A DNA stretch of 64,000 nt from an uncultured Lentisphaeria bacterium (GCA_905197955.1 CAJKAR010000008.1:1-64000); one strand, 5' to 3'. Positions 36,452 to 46,032 are shown, counted from the stretch's first letter. Translations and numbers: made by a program. Notes: generated by a model from the sequence alone, not told the origin.

Positions 36452-37309
36452 TCAATTTCCTTTCTTCTGCGAGGCGTTCCGCTTGAGGGCGTCCATGATA
36501 TAGTTGTTCACGACGGCGAGTCCCGGAGTAACCATGGTGCCATGATTGAAGGTCGGCAGGAGAATGCACCGGACGTTCCGATCTCCGAAATTACGCCGGA
36601 GCCTTGCTTCCAGCAGCTGATTTTCCTCGGCGCGGGCGGGCCATTCCACAGAGGTATCGCCGGCAATCAGGATCAGGGGAGGAGCGTTTTTGGAGGCATT
36701 CGAAATCGGCGCATATTCATCGAGCAGAATCGTCGGAGTGGAGGGATCTTTTTTCCGGCGCTCGTTCAGGATCTGGAAATGCGTCGTCATCTGTCCGGAA
36801 AGCGGCAGGACCGCGGCAAGCTGTTTCGGCTCCGCTCCGAATTTCTGCAGATATTTCGGAGCAAGCGCGATCATGGCGGAAAGATATCCTCCCGCGGAAT
36901 GGCCGGAAACATAGACCTTTTCCGGATCGCCTCCGTACTCCCGGATATGTTTCAGAACCCATGCGACCGCCGCGGCGGCATCATACAGGTAATCGGGACA
37001 CTCCGCGCCCTTGCCGGAGAGCCGGTAGTTCACCGCCGCAATCGCGATCTTCTTCGAATTGATGATTCCCGGATAGTGTTTGTTTCCGCCCGTGATCCCG
37101 CCGCCGTGGAACCAGACAAGGGTCGGGAAATTCTTTTCTCCGTCGGGAGTTTTCAGATCCAGCACACACCGTTTTTCCAGATATTCCAGATTGCCCGAAC
37201 GCGGAAACTCCTTGTCATAATAGGGAATGTTTTTCTTTTCCGCAGCGGAGAGCGCGCCAGCGGTCAGAGCAAGCGCACAGAAGAGAACGATTCTTCCGGA
37301 AAGACGCAT
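36452..37309 (-). CDS. Secreted alpha/beta-hydrolase esterase (HGGG family), paralogue A
   Basis: 285 residues. Signal peptide about 1-21 (IVLFCALALTAGALSAAEKK). LVWFHGGGIT oxyanion motif, elbow SGHSAGGYLSAMIAL, His in PTFNHGT. First gene of the operon and the only paralogue with an export signal. The start at 37309 is chosen because AAAGGATGG lies just upstream and because it begins the signal peptide; the frame extends to 37435 without a site. Divergent from the GntR-FCD gene at 37402, with a shared palindromic operator between them. Confidence 0.85.
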   Translation of the reverse strand: MRLSGRIVLFCALALTAGALSAAEKKNIPYYDKEFPRSGNLEYLEKRCVLDLKTPDGEKNFPTLVWFHGGGITGGNKHYPGIINSKKIAIAAVNYRLSGKGAECPDYLYDAAAAVAWVLKHIREYGGDPEKVYVSGHSAGGYLSAMIALAPKYLQKFGAEPKQLAAVLPLSGQMTTHFQILNERRKKDPSTPTILLDEYAPISNASKNAPPLILIAGDTSVEWPARAEENQLLEARLRRNFGDRNVRCILLPTFNHGTMVTPGLAVVNNYIMDALKRNASQKKGN

Positions 37310-37349
37310 TTTTCCATCCTTTTTCTTTGACATTTTATTATTTTGAGCG

Positions 37350-37363
37350 TATTGTATACAATA
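37350..37363. promoter_or_regulatory. GntR-type operator palindrome
   Basis: TATTGTATACAATA is a perfect 14-bp palindrome in the intergenic space between the esterase operon and the GntR-FCD gene. It fits the GntR/FadR-type half-site spacing (TTGT-AT-ACAA). Confidence 0.7.
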
Positions 37364-37401
37364 TACTGTATTTTTATGAAAGCAAGAGGAGATGACGGAA
37401 A

Positions 37402-38019
37402 ATGCTGAAAAAAGTGAATCTTTCGGATCAGGCATACGACGAGCTTGTCAAAAAGATCATCTCCGGGGAATATCCGGGCGGGACGACACTTCAGGAGGAA
37501 AAACTTGCCATGGAGTTCGGGATCAGCCGAACTCCCGTGCGAGAGGCGCTCCGACGGCTTGCCGCAGAAGGACTCATCGAACAGCTTCCGCGCAAGGGCT
37601 TCCAGGTTGCCATGCCCGATGACGACGCTCTGACAGAACTCTTTGAATGCCGCAGCGGACTCGAACTTCTTGCCTTGAAACGCGCCATGCTTGCGATTCC
37701 CGCCGAAAAGATCGAACTTCTGAAAGCAAAACTGCGTTCTGCGGCACAGCGGAAGGATTCCCGCCGGATCGCGCTCGAAGCCGATGGAGAGATGCATGCG
37801 CTCTTCTCGGATCATTGCGGGAACCGTTATCTCGGAGCCCTGATTCAGCAGTTCCGCACGAAAACCGCCCCCTATCGCAGTTACCGGAACCGGGAGCGCG
37901 CCCCGCTGGAAGAACTGATCTCGGAACGCATGGCGATTCTGGATGCTGTGCTTGCACGCGATACGGAAACGGCAGCGCGTCTGCTGAAGGAACATATTCT
38001 GAAAGGGAAAAGCCGCTGA
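37402..38019 (+). CDS. GntR-family regulator, FCD subfamily
   Basis: 205 residues. N-terminal winged helix (residues 5-70) with LQEEKLAMEFGISRTPVREALRRLAAEGLIE, the FCD-type GntR signature; C-terminal all-helical FCD ligand domain with LFECRSGLELLALKRAM, which often binds a metal and an organic acid. GGAGATGACGGAAAATG gives the ribosome site. It probably represses the divergent esterase operon through the palindrome at 37350. Confidence 0.88.
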   Translation: MLKKVNLSDQAYDELVKKIISGEYPGGTTLQEEKLAMEFGISRTPVREALRRLAAEGLIEQLPRKGFQVAMPDDDALTELFECRSGLELLALKRAMLAIPAEKIELLKAKLRSAAQRKDSRRIALEADGEMHALFSDHCGNRYLGALIQQFRTKTAPYRSYRNRERAPLEELISERMAILDAVLARDTETAARLLKEHILKGKSR

Positions 38020-38032
38020 GACTCGGGCGAGT

Positions 38033-38776
38033 TTACGGCTCCTCGGCAATCTCCCAGATGTAGTGCCACAAGGTCCGCATTAAGATGAAAAGCTCCCGGC
38101 TCTCGATGATGATGGAGTAATTTTCCTTAAGGGCGGAGCTGATGGCGATCCTGTCGTCATAGATGTACAATCCGGAGATGTTGTCGTCGATCGGCTTCGG
38201 CAGATAGCGGACGCGCCGGAGATTTTCCTCGCCCGGCCTCATGTAGTCCAGATCGACCTCCTGGGAGCGGTCACGGATGGAATAGGACCAGATTCCGCGC
38301 CGGAGACGTTCACGGACATACGCCTCCTCCTGTTCCTGCGAAGAGAGCTTGAACATTTCACGGACCGATCCGAAATAATAGTAACGTTTCGATTTCACAT
38401 TCAGCAGTTCATTCCGCACGACGGCTGCGCCCTCCACGCCGTCATAGCAGTGAACGCGGGTCCGGTGAGTTCCCCCCAAATACAGATCCTTCAGGCTCGG
38501 CAGCAGGGAATCGAGCGTCCGCTGGCGCTCCTGCTGAATCTGAGAGAACATTTCAGGATCCTCGGCGGAGAAAATCTTGCGGCCGCCGGAAAGGGTCTCT
38601 GTAATCAGCCGTTTCTCTTTCAAAAGATCCAGCACGTCGTAGACCGTGGGATGCTTATATTTCGTATATTTTGCGATCTCAATCGCAGTTGCCGATCCGA
38701 GCTGGAGCAGCGCCAGATAAACCCTGGCCTGCCGGCCGTTCAGCCCAAGCTGATTCAACTGTTCGATGATTGTCAT
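38033..38776 (-). CDS. TrmB-type transcriptional regulator
   Basis: 247 residues. N-terminal TrmB-like winged helix LNQLGLNGRQARVYLALLQLGSATAIEIAKYTKYKHPTVYDVLDLLKEKRLI, followed by a sensor domain with a YYYFGSVREMFKLSSQE segment. TrmB proteins of bacteria sense sugars. Start at 38776 is supported by GGGAGA 6 nt upstream; the frame extends to 38806. Divergent from the PHP/EamA pair (134 bp between start codons), which it may regulate. Confidence 0.8.
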   Translation of the reverse strand: MTIIEQLNQLGLNGRQARVYLALLQLGSATAIEIAKYTKYKHPTVYDVLDLLKEKRLITETLSGGRKIFSAEDPEMFSQIQQERQRTLDSLLPSLKDLYLGGTHRTRVHCYDGVEGAAVVRNELLNVKSKRYYYFGSVREMFKLSSQEQEEAYVRERLRRGIWSYSIRDRSQEVDLDYMRPGEENLRRVRYLPKPIDDNISGLYIYDDRIAISSALKENYSIIIESRELFILMRTLWHYIWEIAEEP

Positions 38777-38910
38777 TCTGTCTCCCATGTCGTAAAAAAC
38801 CGACATCTTTTATTTTTCAAAAACTGCTTGAAAACGAGTTCTAACAGGATAACTTACATCCGGATCATGAAAAGAAAAGCGACATTAAAACAAAAAAAAA
38901 GGAAGCCATC

Positions 38911-40260
38911 ATGAAAAAGTTTCAGGATTACTTTGAAGTCACTCCGCGGATTGTTCCGGCGGATCAGGAAAGCACGATTCGCATCACCCCCCGTTACGAA
39001 CATGCGGAACTCCCGCCGGTGGACCGGATCAAGGTTCGTTTTTTTCCCGTGGGCGGTCTTTTCCCGGACGGCACCTCCACGCAGGCGATCAGCGGGGAAC
39101 GCAGCGATATTTCCATCAAACGGGAGGGTAGCTTCCTTCTCATCAAAGCGTACTTTGCCGGAGAGCAGGAACACTGTATTCTGCTGGATCTGTTTGATCT
39201 GCCGGGATTCCGCAACCCGGATGAATGGGTAGAGAAAGAGAAGAAAGGAATCCGCATCAACCTTTATTCCCTGCGTCCGGATCTGTATCATCTTCGTCCC
39301 TTCAAGGGGGATTTTCATGTTCACTCTGTCTGTTCGGATGGAGCCGAATCACCGGAATACGTCGCGGCCCGCTACCGTCAGATGGGTTTCGACTTTCTGT
39401 CGGTAACGGATCACCGGCGGTATGAGCCGTCAATACGGACCATGGAATACTGGAAAAATTTGAAGAACGGCTTCCGCCTCTATCCTGGAGAAGAGGTGCA
39501 TTCGCCGGACAATCCGGTGCACATCATTCACTTCGGCGGCAGTTACAGCATCAACGAAAAAGCGTTTTCCGACGAACAGCGCTATCGGAAGGAGACCGAA
39601 GAAATTCTGCAAACCATCCCCCCGGAAGATCTCCCCGCCGGACTCGATCCCTTCCCGGTCGCCGCCAGCGAATGGGTATTCCGGGAGATCCGGAAAGCGG
39701 GCGGGCTCTCGGTCTTCTGCCACCCCTACTGGCAGACGAACAAATATGAAATCTGCGAAGCGCTGAGCGATGCTGTTTTCCGGCGCGGGAAATTTGATGC
39801 CTTCGAACTTCTCGGCGGCTTCTACGAATGGCAGTGGCGCTCGAACGCCTGCCAGATTGCCCGCTACGGAGATGAACGGGCGCAGGGACACAGTTTCCCG
39901 GTTGTCGGCCTGAGCGACTCGCACGGAACCGACTGCGAAAAACTTGCGGACTGGAACTGCACCGTAATTCTTGCGGAATCGGACCGGATTGAAGATCTGA
40001 TTTCCGGCGTCCGGAACGGGACCTGCGCCGCCGTGGAGCGAATCAATGAAGCGGTTCCGCATGTTTTCGGGGAATTTCGGATGGTGAAATATATCTCGTT
40101 CCTTGTAGAGAACTATTTTCCGGCACATCGCGAACTCTGTTCCGTGGAAGGGGCTCTCATGCTGGAAGCGCTCGCCGGATGCGAATCCGCGCGGAAGGCG
40201 CTTGATGAACTCGGGAACCGGGTTGCGGTCTACCGGGAGAAAGCGTTTGCACGGTCATGA
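38911..40260 (+). CDS. PHP-domain metal-dependent phosphoesterase
   Basis: 449 residues. The first ~125 residues are a beta-rich extra domain. The PHP core begins at GDFHVHSVCSDGAESPEYV, then SVTDHRRYEPS, FCHPYWQ and GLSDSHGTD, giving the metal-binding His and Asp ligands. It likely hydrolyses a phosphate ester; substrate unknown. AAAAAAAGGAAG precedes the ATG. It overlaps the EamA transporter by ATGA, so they are translationally coupled. Confidence 0.85.
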   Translation: MKKFQDYFEVTPRIVPADQESTIRITPRYEHAELPPVDRIKVRFFPVGGLFPDGTSTQAISGERSDISIKREGSFLLIKAYFAGEQEHCILLDLFDLPGFRNPDEWVEKEKKGIRINLYSLRPDLYHLRPFKGDFHVHSVCSDGAESPEYVAARYRQMGFDFLSVTDHRRYEPSIRTMEYWKNLKNGFRLYPGEEVHSPDNPVHIIHFGGSYSINEKAFSDEQRYRKETEEILQTIPPEDLPAGLDPFPVAASEWVFREIRKAGGLSVFCHPYWQTNKYEICEALSDAVFRRGKFDAFELLGGFYEWQWRSNACQIARYGDERAQGHSFPVVGLSDSHGTDCEKLADWNCTVILAESDRIEDLISGVRNGTCAAVERINEAVPHVFGEFRMVKYISFLVENYFPAHRELCSVEGALMLEALAGCESARKALDELGNRVAVYREKAFARS

Positions 40261-41153
40261 CACTGACAGCATTCCTACTGGTTTTTCTTTCTGTATTTCT
40301 GCATGCGACGTGGAACTTTCTGAGCAAGAAGACAAATCCCTCGGGAGCGTTCTACCTGATGTCCTCCTCAACGGCAGCTCTGCTCTGGCTGGGATTTTTC
40401 CTTCATGCGGATCTTTCTCTGTCGGCACTTCCGCCCCGATTCTGGATTCTGCTGATCTGCAGCATTCTCTGCGAAGCGGTTTACTGTCTCGGGCTGGCGT
40501 ATGCCTACCGGATCAGCGACATCTCCCTAGCTTATCCGCTGGGACGGGCTCTTCCGGTTCTGATGGTCGCCGCCGTGACGCTTCTGTTCGGAATCGGCAC
40601 TCCTCCCTCCGGACTTGCTCTTGGCGGAATGGGGATTATTTTTGCGGGCTGCATCCTGCTGCCGCTGAAAACCATGCGTGATTTCCACTGGAAGACCTAC
40701 GCTTCCAAAGCGATTTTCTTTATTCTGATGATTGCCGCCGGAACAACCGGCTACACGATTCTGGACAGTCAGGCAAGCGCCATGCTTCAGGCGCTGCCCG
40801 GAGAAACAACGCTGATAAAATCGCTGGTTTATCTTTTTTTCATTGAGCTCGGAATCGCGCTTTCTCTGGCCGGCTATGTTGCCATGATCCCGCTGGAACG
40901 CCAGGAGTTCAAGAGACTGTTTCTGCGTTCGCTGTATCCTCTTCTCACAGGCCTGTGCAGTTCTTCGGCCTATGCGCTGATCCTGCTTGCCATGGGACGA
41001 GTTTCGAATGTGAGTTATATTCAGGCGTTCCGGCAGATGAGTCTGCCGCTCGGGGTGCTTGCCGGAATAGTACTTTTGAAGGAAACTCCGGCGAAACCGA
41101 AACTTGCCGGAGTCGCCCTGATCGTCATCGGACTTGTGATCACGGCGTTGTAG
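40257..41153 (+). CDS. EamA/DMT-superfamily transporter
   Basis: 298 residues with about ten membrane helices in two repeats. SDISLAYPLGRALPVLMVAAVTLLF and the second-repeat VSYIQAFRQMSLPLGVLAGIVLLKE are the EamA features. Inner membrane. It is coupled to the PHP protein and may move a sugar or phosphorylated metabolite related to it (inference). Its 3' end overlaps the convergent hydrolase gene by 14 nt. Confidence 0.85.
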   Translation: MTLTAFLLVFLSVFLHATWNFLSKKTNPSGAFYLMSSSTAALLWLGFFLHADLSLSALPPRFWILLICSILCEAVYCLGLAYAYRISDISLAYPLGRALPVLMVAAVTLLFGIGTPPSGLALGGMGIIFAGCILLPLKTMRDFHWKTYASKAIFFILMIAAGTTGYTILDSQASAMLQALPGETTLIKSLVYLFFIELGIALSLAGYVAMIPLERQEFKRLFLRSLYPLLTGLCSSSAYALILLAMGRVSNVSYIQAFRQMSLPLGVLAGIVLLKETPAKPKLAGVALIVIGLVITAL

Positions 41154-41811
41154 TCGCATCTTCCCGCGCGGACCGCCCGAACGATCCGGAAGAAAGGAAA
41201 CGTTCCACAGCCTGCGCGGCATCCCGGCGCAGAAGAATCAGTGTATGGGAAGAGGGCAGAACCATCCGGTCCTTTTCCGTGGCAAGAAAGGTGTACGGAT
41301 ATCGGACGGCGCCATCATGCTCCGCCGCCAGCACGCCGATATCGAGATCGGGAGCCGGAAGCGTATGAATCCGGGAGTCCGCTTCGGAACGCATGTCCTC
41401 CAGAGGAACAATCAGCTTTCGAGTCCATGCGCGGTCATACCAGAAGGATGCGACATCGGACCCCTTGTTCGGCGGAGCAATCATCACCACACGCCGGATC
41501 CGTTTTGCCAGCAGCGGAGAATGCGCAACTGCGGATCGCAGAAGCAAAGCCCCCATACTGTGAGTAACCACGTGAAATTTTTCCGGAGCAAATCCCTCCA
41601 GAAAAGCGGCAAGTTCACCCCCATGGGCATCCACGGAACGGATCCGGGTCGGATAATCGTAACCGAAGCAATCGAATCCATGCCTCCGGAGATGATGCGC
41701 AATCGGAAGCATGATATGCGAAGTCATGAACAAGCCGTGGATCAATAAAACAGAACCGGAATCCCCTCCGCCTCTGAGCGTAAAGTTGATTCCGGCTTTT
41801 CGATATCCCAT
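41140..41811 (-). CDS. Alpha/beta hydrolase (lipase-like)
   Basis: 223 residues. VLLIHGLFMTS, then the elbow VVTHSMGALLL with the nucleophile Ser, and a probable His near SSHTLIL. No signal peptide. The type is a triacylglycerol-lipase-like or carboxylesterase fold. Next gene on the strand is fabH 19 nt later, so it is the first gene read towards fabH or has no connection; the ribosome site is weak. Substrate unknown. Confidence 0.75.
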   Translation of the reverse strand: MGYRKAGINFTLRGGGDSGSVLLIHGLFMTSHIMLPIAHHLRRHGFDCFGYDYPTRIRSVDAHGGELAAFLEGFAPEKFHVVTHSMGALLLRSAVAHSPLLAKRIRRVVMIAPPNKGSDVASFWYDRAWTRKLIVPLEDMRSEADSRIHTLPAPDLDIGVLAAEHDGAVRYPYTFLATEKDRMVLPSSHTLILLRRDAAQAVERFLSSGSFGRSAREDATTTP

Positions 41812-41830
41812 TCGGGGAATCCTTTTCGGC

Positions 41831-42817
41831 TTACCAGCGGATCAGCTGAGCGCCCCAGGTAAGGCCGCCACCGAATGCGGTCAACAGAATATAGTCTCCG
41901 CGTTTCAGCTTGCCTGAGCGGTTCATCTCATCAAGACAGATTCCAATGGAAGCAGAAGAGGTGTTTCCATAACGATCAATATTCACATAGACCCGCTCAT
42001 CGGGAATCGTGAGACGCGCCGCCACAGCGGAAATGATTCTGTGGTTTGCCTGATGCGGAATCACCCATGCGATCTGTTCCGGAGCGATTCCGGAGTCTGC
42101 AAGGACCTCTTTGCAGGCGGTGCTCATAGCGGTCACAGCCAGCTTGAAGGTTTCCTGACCACCCATTTTGATAAAGTGGCACTTTCCATCCACGGATTCA
42201 TGGCTGGCGGGCATGGCACTTCCTCCGGCGGGAAGATGGAGAATATCCCCGTAGTTGCCGTCTGCGGCGAGTTTGCCGGCGACATAGAAATCGCCTTCGA
42301 TCTCATCTCCGCTTTCAAGCACCAGAGCCGCGGCGCCATCGCCGAAAAGAACGCAGGTACTGCGATCGGTCCAGTCGACAATGGACGAAAGTTTTTCCGC
42401 ACCGATCACAAGCGCTTTCTTATATTTTTTATTTGCCGCCATCAAGGAATGGGCGACTTCGATGGAGTAGATCAAACCGGAGCATGCCGCTTCGAGATCG
42501 AAACACGGACAAGTGCAGGCCCCGAGTTTTCTCTGCACGAGCGCCGCCGTATTCGGAAAGAGTTTATCAGGCGTAACCGAGGCAACCGTGATCAGATCCA
42601 GTTCAGAAGGAGAAACACCAGCCATCTCAAGAGCCTTGACAGCGGCGGCGTACGCGAGATCGGAGGTTGCAGTCTGCTTATCGGCGATGTGACGCTCCTT
42701 GATACCGGTACGGGTGGTAATCCATTCGTCGGAGGTCTCGACCATCTTTTCCAGATCGGCGTTCGTCAATATTTTTTCCGGGACGAACATTCCCGTACCT
42801 TTTATCCTAATTCCCAT
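41831..42817 (-). CDS. fabH: 3-oxoacyl-ACP synthase III (KAS III)
   Basis: 328 residues. Condenses acetyl-CoA with malonyl-ACP to start fatty-acid synthesis. Catalytic triad seen: Cys in LEAACSGLIYS, His in WVIPHQANHRI, Asn in DRYGNTSSASI. Lies 48 nt downstream of plsX on the same strand, the classic rpmF-plsX-fabH order. Confidence 0.96.
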   Translation of the reverse strand: MGIRIKGTGMFVPEKILTNADLEKMVETSDEWITTRTGIKERHIADKQTATSDLAYAAAVKALEMAGVSPSELDLITVASVTPDKLFPNTAALVQRKLGACTCPCFDLEAACSGLIYSIEVAHSLMAANKKYKKALVIGAEKLSSIVDWTDRSTCVLFGDGAAALVLESGDEIEGDFYVAGKLAADGNYGDILHLPAGGSAMPASHESVDGKCHFIKMGGQETFKLAVTAMSTACKEVLADSGIAPEQIAWVIPHQANHRIISAVAARLTIPDERVYVNIDRYGNTSSASIGICLDEMNRSGKLKRGDYILLTAFGGGLTWGAQLIRW

Positions 42818-42865
42818 AAAGCAGATGTCTCCTCTTAAAAATTCGAAAATTCAAATGCGTCCGCC

Positions 42866-43891
42866 TCAGCCAACCGGATGATTCACAGCAGCTCCGCATT
42901 CCTTGATACGTTTTACAATTCTGTCTGTCAGTCCAAGTTTCAGATAGTTGTCCGAGAGGCGGATGGCGTTCTTCACGGCCTTCGGCGAAGAAGCGCCGTG
43001 ACCGATAATGCAGACGCCCCGGATTCCCAGCAGCGGAGCTCCGCCGAATTCCTCGGAATCGGAAATAGCCTTCAGTTCCTTGAAAGCATCCTTTGCCAGG
43101 AGAGCCCCCGCATGACGCAGCGGATTTCGGGTAAACGCCTCTTTCATCCAGTGGAATGTGGCACGGGCGAGTCCTTCGGAGGCCTTCAGGAGAGAATTCC
43201 CTGTAAAACCGTCGCAGACGATCACATCGCAGGAAGCCTTGTTGAAGATGTCATGCCCTTCCACATTGCCGACGAAATTGATCGGCATGCCGGAAAGCAT
43301 CTTGAAGACCTCCTTGGTCAGCTCATTTCCCTTGACATCCTCCCCGCCGACGGAGAGGAGCCCGATCCGCGGATGTTCTATCCGGAACGTGATTTCCGCA
43401 TACACTTCCGCCATGATTGCGAACTGGACGAGATTAATCGGTTCGCAGTCGGTATTTGCACCGACATCGATCAGAATTGTCTTTCCGCCCACAGCCGGCA
43501 TCAGGGTTGCCAGAGCGGGGCGATCCACCCCGTCAAGAGTCCGGAGACGGACCTTTGTTGCCGCCACCGCCGCTCCGGTATGTCCGGCGGAAACGATCGC
43601 ATCGGCCTTTCCGGCCTTCACCAGATCGGCACAGACGGTAATGGATGATTTTTTCTTGGCACGGAGGGCGGCGGTCGAAGGATCACTCATCTCCACGACC
43701 TGTTCCGCATGAACCAGTTCAATCTGCGGGGAATCCTTCAAACCGGCCTTTTCCAGATAGAACGCCAGTTTCTCCTGATGTCCAACGAGTACAAGCTGGA
43801 TGCCCGGCAGCTCCTGCAGAGCCTGCTGTACCCCTTCGATCACAACTCCGGGAGCGAAATCGCCCCCCATTGCATCCACCGCAATTTTCAT
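42866..43891 (-). CDS. plsX: Phosphate acyltransferase PlsX
   Basis: 341 residues. Makes acyl-phosphate from acyl-ACP for phospholipid synthesis. N-terminal KIAVDAMGGDFAPG is the signature; SAGHTGAAVA and VVCDGFTGN/ASEGLA motifs are present. It is 30 nt after rpmF, part of the same operon. Peripheral membrane protein. Confidence 0.96.
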   Translation of the reverse strand: MKIAVDAMGGDFAPGVVIEGVQQALQELPGIQLVLVGHQEKLAFYLEKAGLKDSPQIELVHAEQVVEMSDPSTAALRAKKKSSITVCADLVKAGKADAIVSAGHTGAAVAATKVRLRTLDGVDRPALATLMPAVGGKTILIDVGANTDCEPINLVQFAIMAEVYAEITFRIEHPRIGLLSVGGEDVKGNELTKEVFKMLSGMPINFVGNVEGHDIFNKASCDVIVCDGFTGNSLLKASEGLARATFHWMKEAFTRNPLRHAGALLAKDAFKELKAISDSEEFGGAPLLGIRGVCIIGHGASSPKAVKNAIRLSDNYLKLGLTDRIVKRIKECGAAVNHPVG

Positions 43892-43921
43892 AACTGTCCG
43901 CCTCCCCGGCCCGGCAGAAAA

Positions 43922-44101
43922 TTACTGTTCAACAGTAAGGATCTGTCTGCCCTTGTAGGTTCCGCAATGTTTGCAGACCGTGTGGGAAGCCGCGGGTTCG
44001 CCGCAGTTCGAACAGAAATTCGCCTGGACTCCCTCGTAGGCATTGGCTGCCTGACGATGACGTCTTTTCATTTTCGACATTTTTCTTTTTGGAACGCCCA
44101 T
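43922..44101 (-). CDS. rpmF: 50S ribosomal protein L32
   Basis: 59 residues, read directly: it starts MGVPKRKMSKMKRRHR and contains two CxxC pairs (FCSNCGE and VCKHCGT) that form the L32 zinc ribbon. AGGAGAT lies 6 nt before the ATG. First gene of the rpmF-plsX-fabH operon; the ribosomal-protein and lipid link is conserved in many bacteria. Promoter at 44176-44203. Confidence 0.96.
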   Translation of the reverse strand: MGVPKRKMSKMKRRHRQAANAYEGVQANFCSNCGEPAASHTVCKHCGTYKGRQILTVEQ

Positions 44102-44175
44102 TTTTTATCTCCTGTATAAAGATTAAGTTCTTGCCTCTGCTCCGCACATATCTTACGGGATTGCATAGAAAAAGG

Positions 44176-44203
44176 AATATAGCACATTTTTGCTTTTTTT
44201 CAA
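44176..44203 (-). promoter_or_regulatory. Promoter of rpmF-plsX-fabH
   Basis: Minus strand TTGAAA (44203-44198), 16 bp, TATATT (44181-44176) with GC before the -10. The leader is about 70 nt. It lies just beyond the stop of the epimerase gene upstream. Confidence 0.7.
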
Positions 44204-44210
44204 CTGAATT

Positions 44211-45173
44211 TCAGAGTTTTTTCTGACTTTCAGCGACATCCAGAATAATCTGTTCCAGCGGGATTTCCGCTTTCCAGCCGGTCAGCTCCCCGATCGCACT
44301 GCAATCCGGCGCACGATGGAGCATATCTTCGAAGCCGCTCTCATACGCTTTGTCGTACGGGACATGCTCCAGCTCGGATCGGGAATTCAGAAGACGAATC
44401 GTCATTTTCGCCAGCTCCTCCATGGAAACGCTCCGGGTTCCGCCGATGTTGAAGATCCGTCCCGCGATATCCTCCCGCTCCATCAGCAGCCGCAGCGCGC
44501 GGATCGTATCAAATACATGACAGAAACAACGGGTCTGCTTTCCCGTTCCATACACCCGCAGAGGAAGATTCTTCAACGCCGCAGAGGCAAAACGCGGAAG
44601 CACCATGCCGAATTGTCCGGTCTGCCGCGGTCCCACCGTATTGAAAAAACGAACCACTGTCCCACGCAATCCCTGGTTGCGGTGATACGCCATCAGCAGA
44701 AACTCATCCAGCAGTTTGCTGCACGCATAGGACCAGCGGGAATGAGTCGAAGGCCCGATAATCAGGTCATCCTTTTCCGAAAACGGCAGTTTCGTCGACT
44801 TCCCGTAAACCTCGCTTGTCGATGCCAGAATAATCTTTTTCTTCCATGCGGAGGCCAGAGCCAGGATCCGCTCCGAACCATTCACATTCGTCATGATCGT
44901 CCCGATCGGATCGCGGACAACCAGTTCCACCCCGACCACTGCGGCAAAATGGAAAATCACATCCGCCTCTTTCACCATATCCTCCAGGACGGGAGAATCG
45001 ATCATATTTCCTTCCGCAAAATGAAAATGCGGATCATCCTTCACCGCTTCGATATTCGCCGGAGATCCGGTGGAAAAATCATCGATGGAAAATACTTCGT
45101 GGCCATCCTTCAGAAGATTTTCGGTAAGATGTCCGCCGATAAATCCCGCGCCCCCGGTAATCAGAATCTTCAT
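44211..45173 (-). CDS. NAD-dependent sugar-nucleotide epimerase/dehydratase (SDR)
   Basis: 320 residues. Rossmann motif TGGAGFIGGH (7-16) and the extended-SDR catalytic YACSK, with TSEVYGKS. It probably acts on UDP- or GDP-sugars such as UDP-glucose or UDP-glucuronate for surface glycans, like the UGDH at 8849. The start is at 45173 or one codon earlier at 45176; the latter overlaps the pssA stop by ATGA. AAAGGAGG is close (1-4 nt), so spacing is short. Substrate unknown. Confidence 0.8.
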   Translation of the reverse strand: MKILITGGAGFIGGHLTENLLKDGHEVFSIDDFSTGSPANIEAVKDDPHFHFAEGNMIDSPVLEDMVKEADVIFHFAAVVGVELVVRDPIGTIMTNVNGSERILALASAWKKKIILASTSEVYGKSTKLPFSEKDDLIIGPSTHSRWSYACSKLLDEFLLMAYHRNQGLRGTVVRFFNTVGPRQTGQFGMVLPRFASAALKNLPLRVYGTGKQTRCFCHVFDTIRALRLLMEREDIAGRIFNIGGTRSVSMEELAKMTIRLLNSRSELEHVPYDKAYESGFEDMLHRAPDCSAIGELTGWKAEIPLEQIILDVAESQKKL

Positions 45174-46006
45174 CATGCCTCCTTTGCTGCCGGAACATCC
45201 GCACGGGATCCAACGCCGAACCTGCGGAAAAGAGCGGCCAGAATCTCGATCAGAATATACGCATTCACTGCGACAAACGCCGTCAGTTCCAGATGGAAAC
45301 AGGCGCAGATCAGCACAAACAACACCACCAGCATCCGCTTTTTGTTCCGCTTCAGCGACAGCAGCCATTTGGCAAAATGCGTATACTGAATCCGACTGAC
45401 CATCAGAAGGCCGAGAATCGCACAGTAAACAGGAAGAAATACGGCAAGATATTTAATCTCAATGCCAAGAGAGTTGTAATAGATGACTGTCGTACAGATC
45501 GCCGCGGCTGCTCCGGGTGACGGAAGTCCGGAAAATTTGTCGCTTCCCTTCTTTTCAATCATCGCATGCACATTGTAGGTCGCCAGCCGGAGGGCGGCAC
45601 AGCCCAGATAGATCGCCGCCAGCGCCCAGACAATCAGAAAATTGCTTTCATTGAAATTCGGAAGGCTGTGTGTCATCACCACAATCAATGTTGCCGGAGC
45701 AACTCCGAACGTCACCATATCCGCCAGGGAATCCATCTGAATCCCGTGCATGCTGGCGGCATTCAGAATCCGGGCGGCAAACCCGTCGAACGCATCGAAC
45801 ACCATGGCGAACAGAATCATAAAGGCGCTCATGGCAAGGATTTCCGCGGAATCAATGGACCCATCCGACGAGGTCATCACCTCATACACGCGAAGAGTAT
45901 TGATAATCGCGGCAAAACCGCAAAGGGAATTGCAGATCGTTAGAGAATTGGGAACCCCTTTCAGCCACCGGTTTCTCTCCAGAAAGGCCCTGACGTTCTT
46001 TTTCAT
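45173..46006 (-). CDS. pssA: CDP-diacylglycerol-serine O-phosphatidyltransferase
   Basis: 277 residues; the CDP-alcohol phosphotransferase signature is FDAFDGFAARILNAASMHGIQMDSLADMVTFG, matching DGX2ARX8GX3DX3D. About six or seven membrane helices. Makes phosphatidylserine. It is 26 nt after psd on the same strand, completing the phosphatidylethanolamine route, and its stop overlaps the epimerase. Confidence 0.95.
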   Translation of the reverse strand: MKKNVRAFLERNRWLKGVPNSLTICNSLCGFAAIINTLRVYEVMTSSDGSIDSAEILAMSAFMILFAMVFDAFDGFAARILNAASMHGIQMDSLADMVTFGVAPATLIVVMTHSLPNFNESNFLIVWALAAIYLGCAALRLATYNVHAMIEKKGSDKFSGLPSPGAAAAICTTVIYYNSLGIEIKYLAVFLPVYCAILGLLMVSRIQYTHFAKWLLSLKRNKKRMLVVLFVLICACFHLELTAFVAVNAYILIEILAALFRRFGVGSRADVPAAKEA

Positions 46007-46032
46007 TTGCCGAACCGCCTCTGTAAAAAAAA

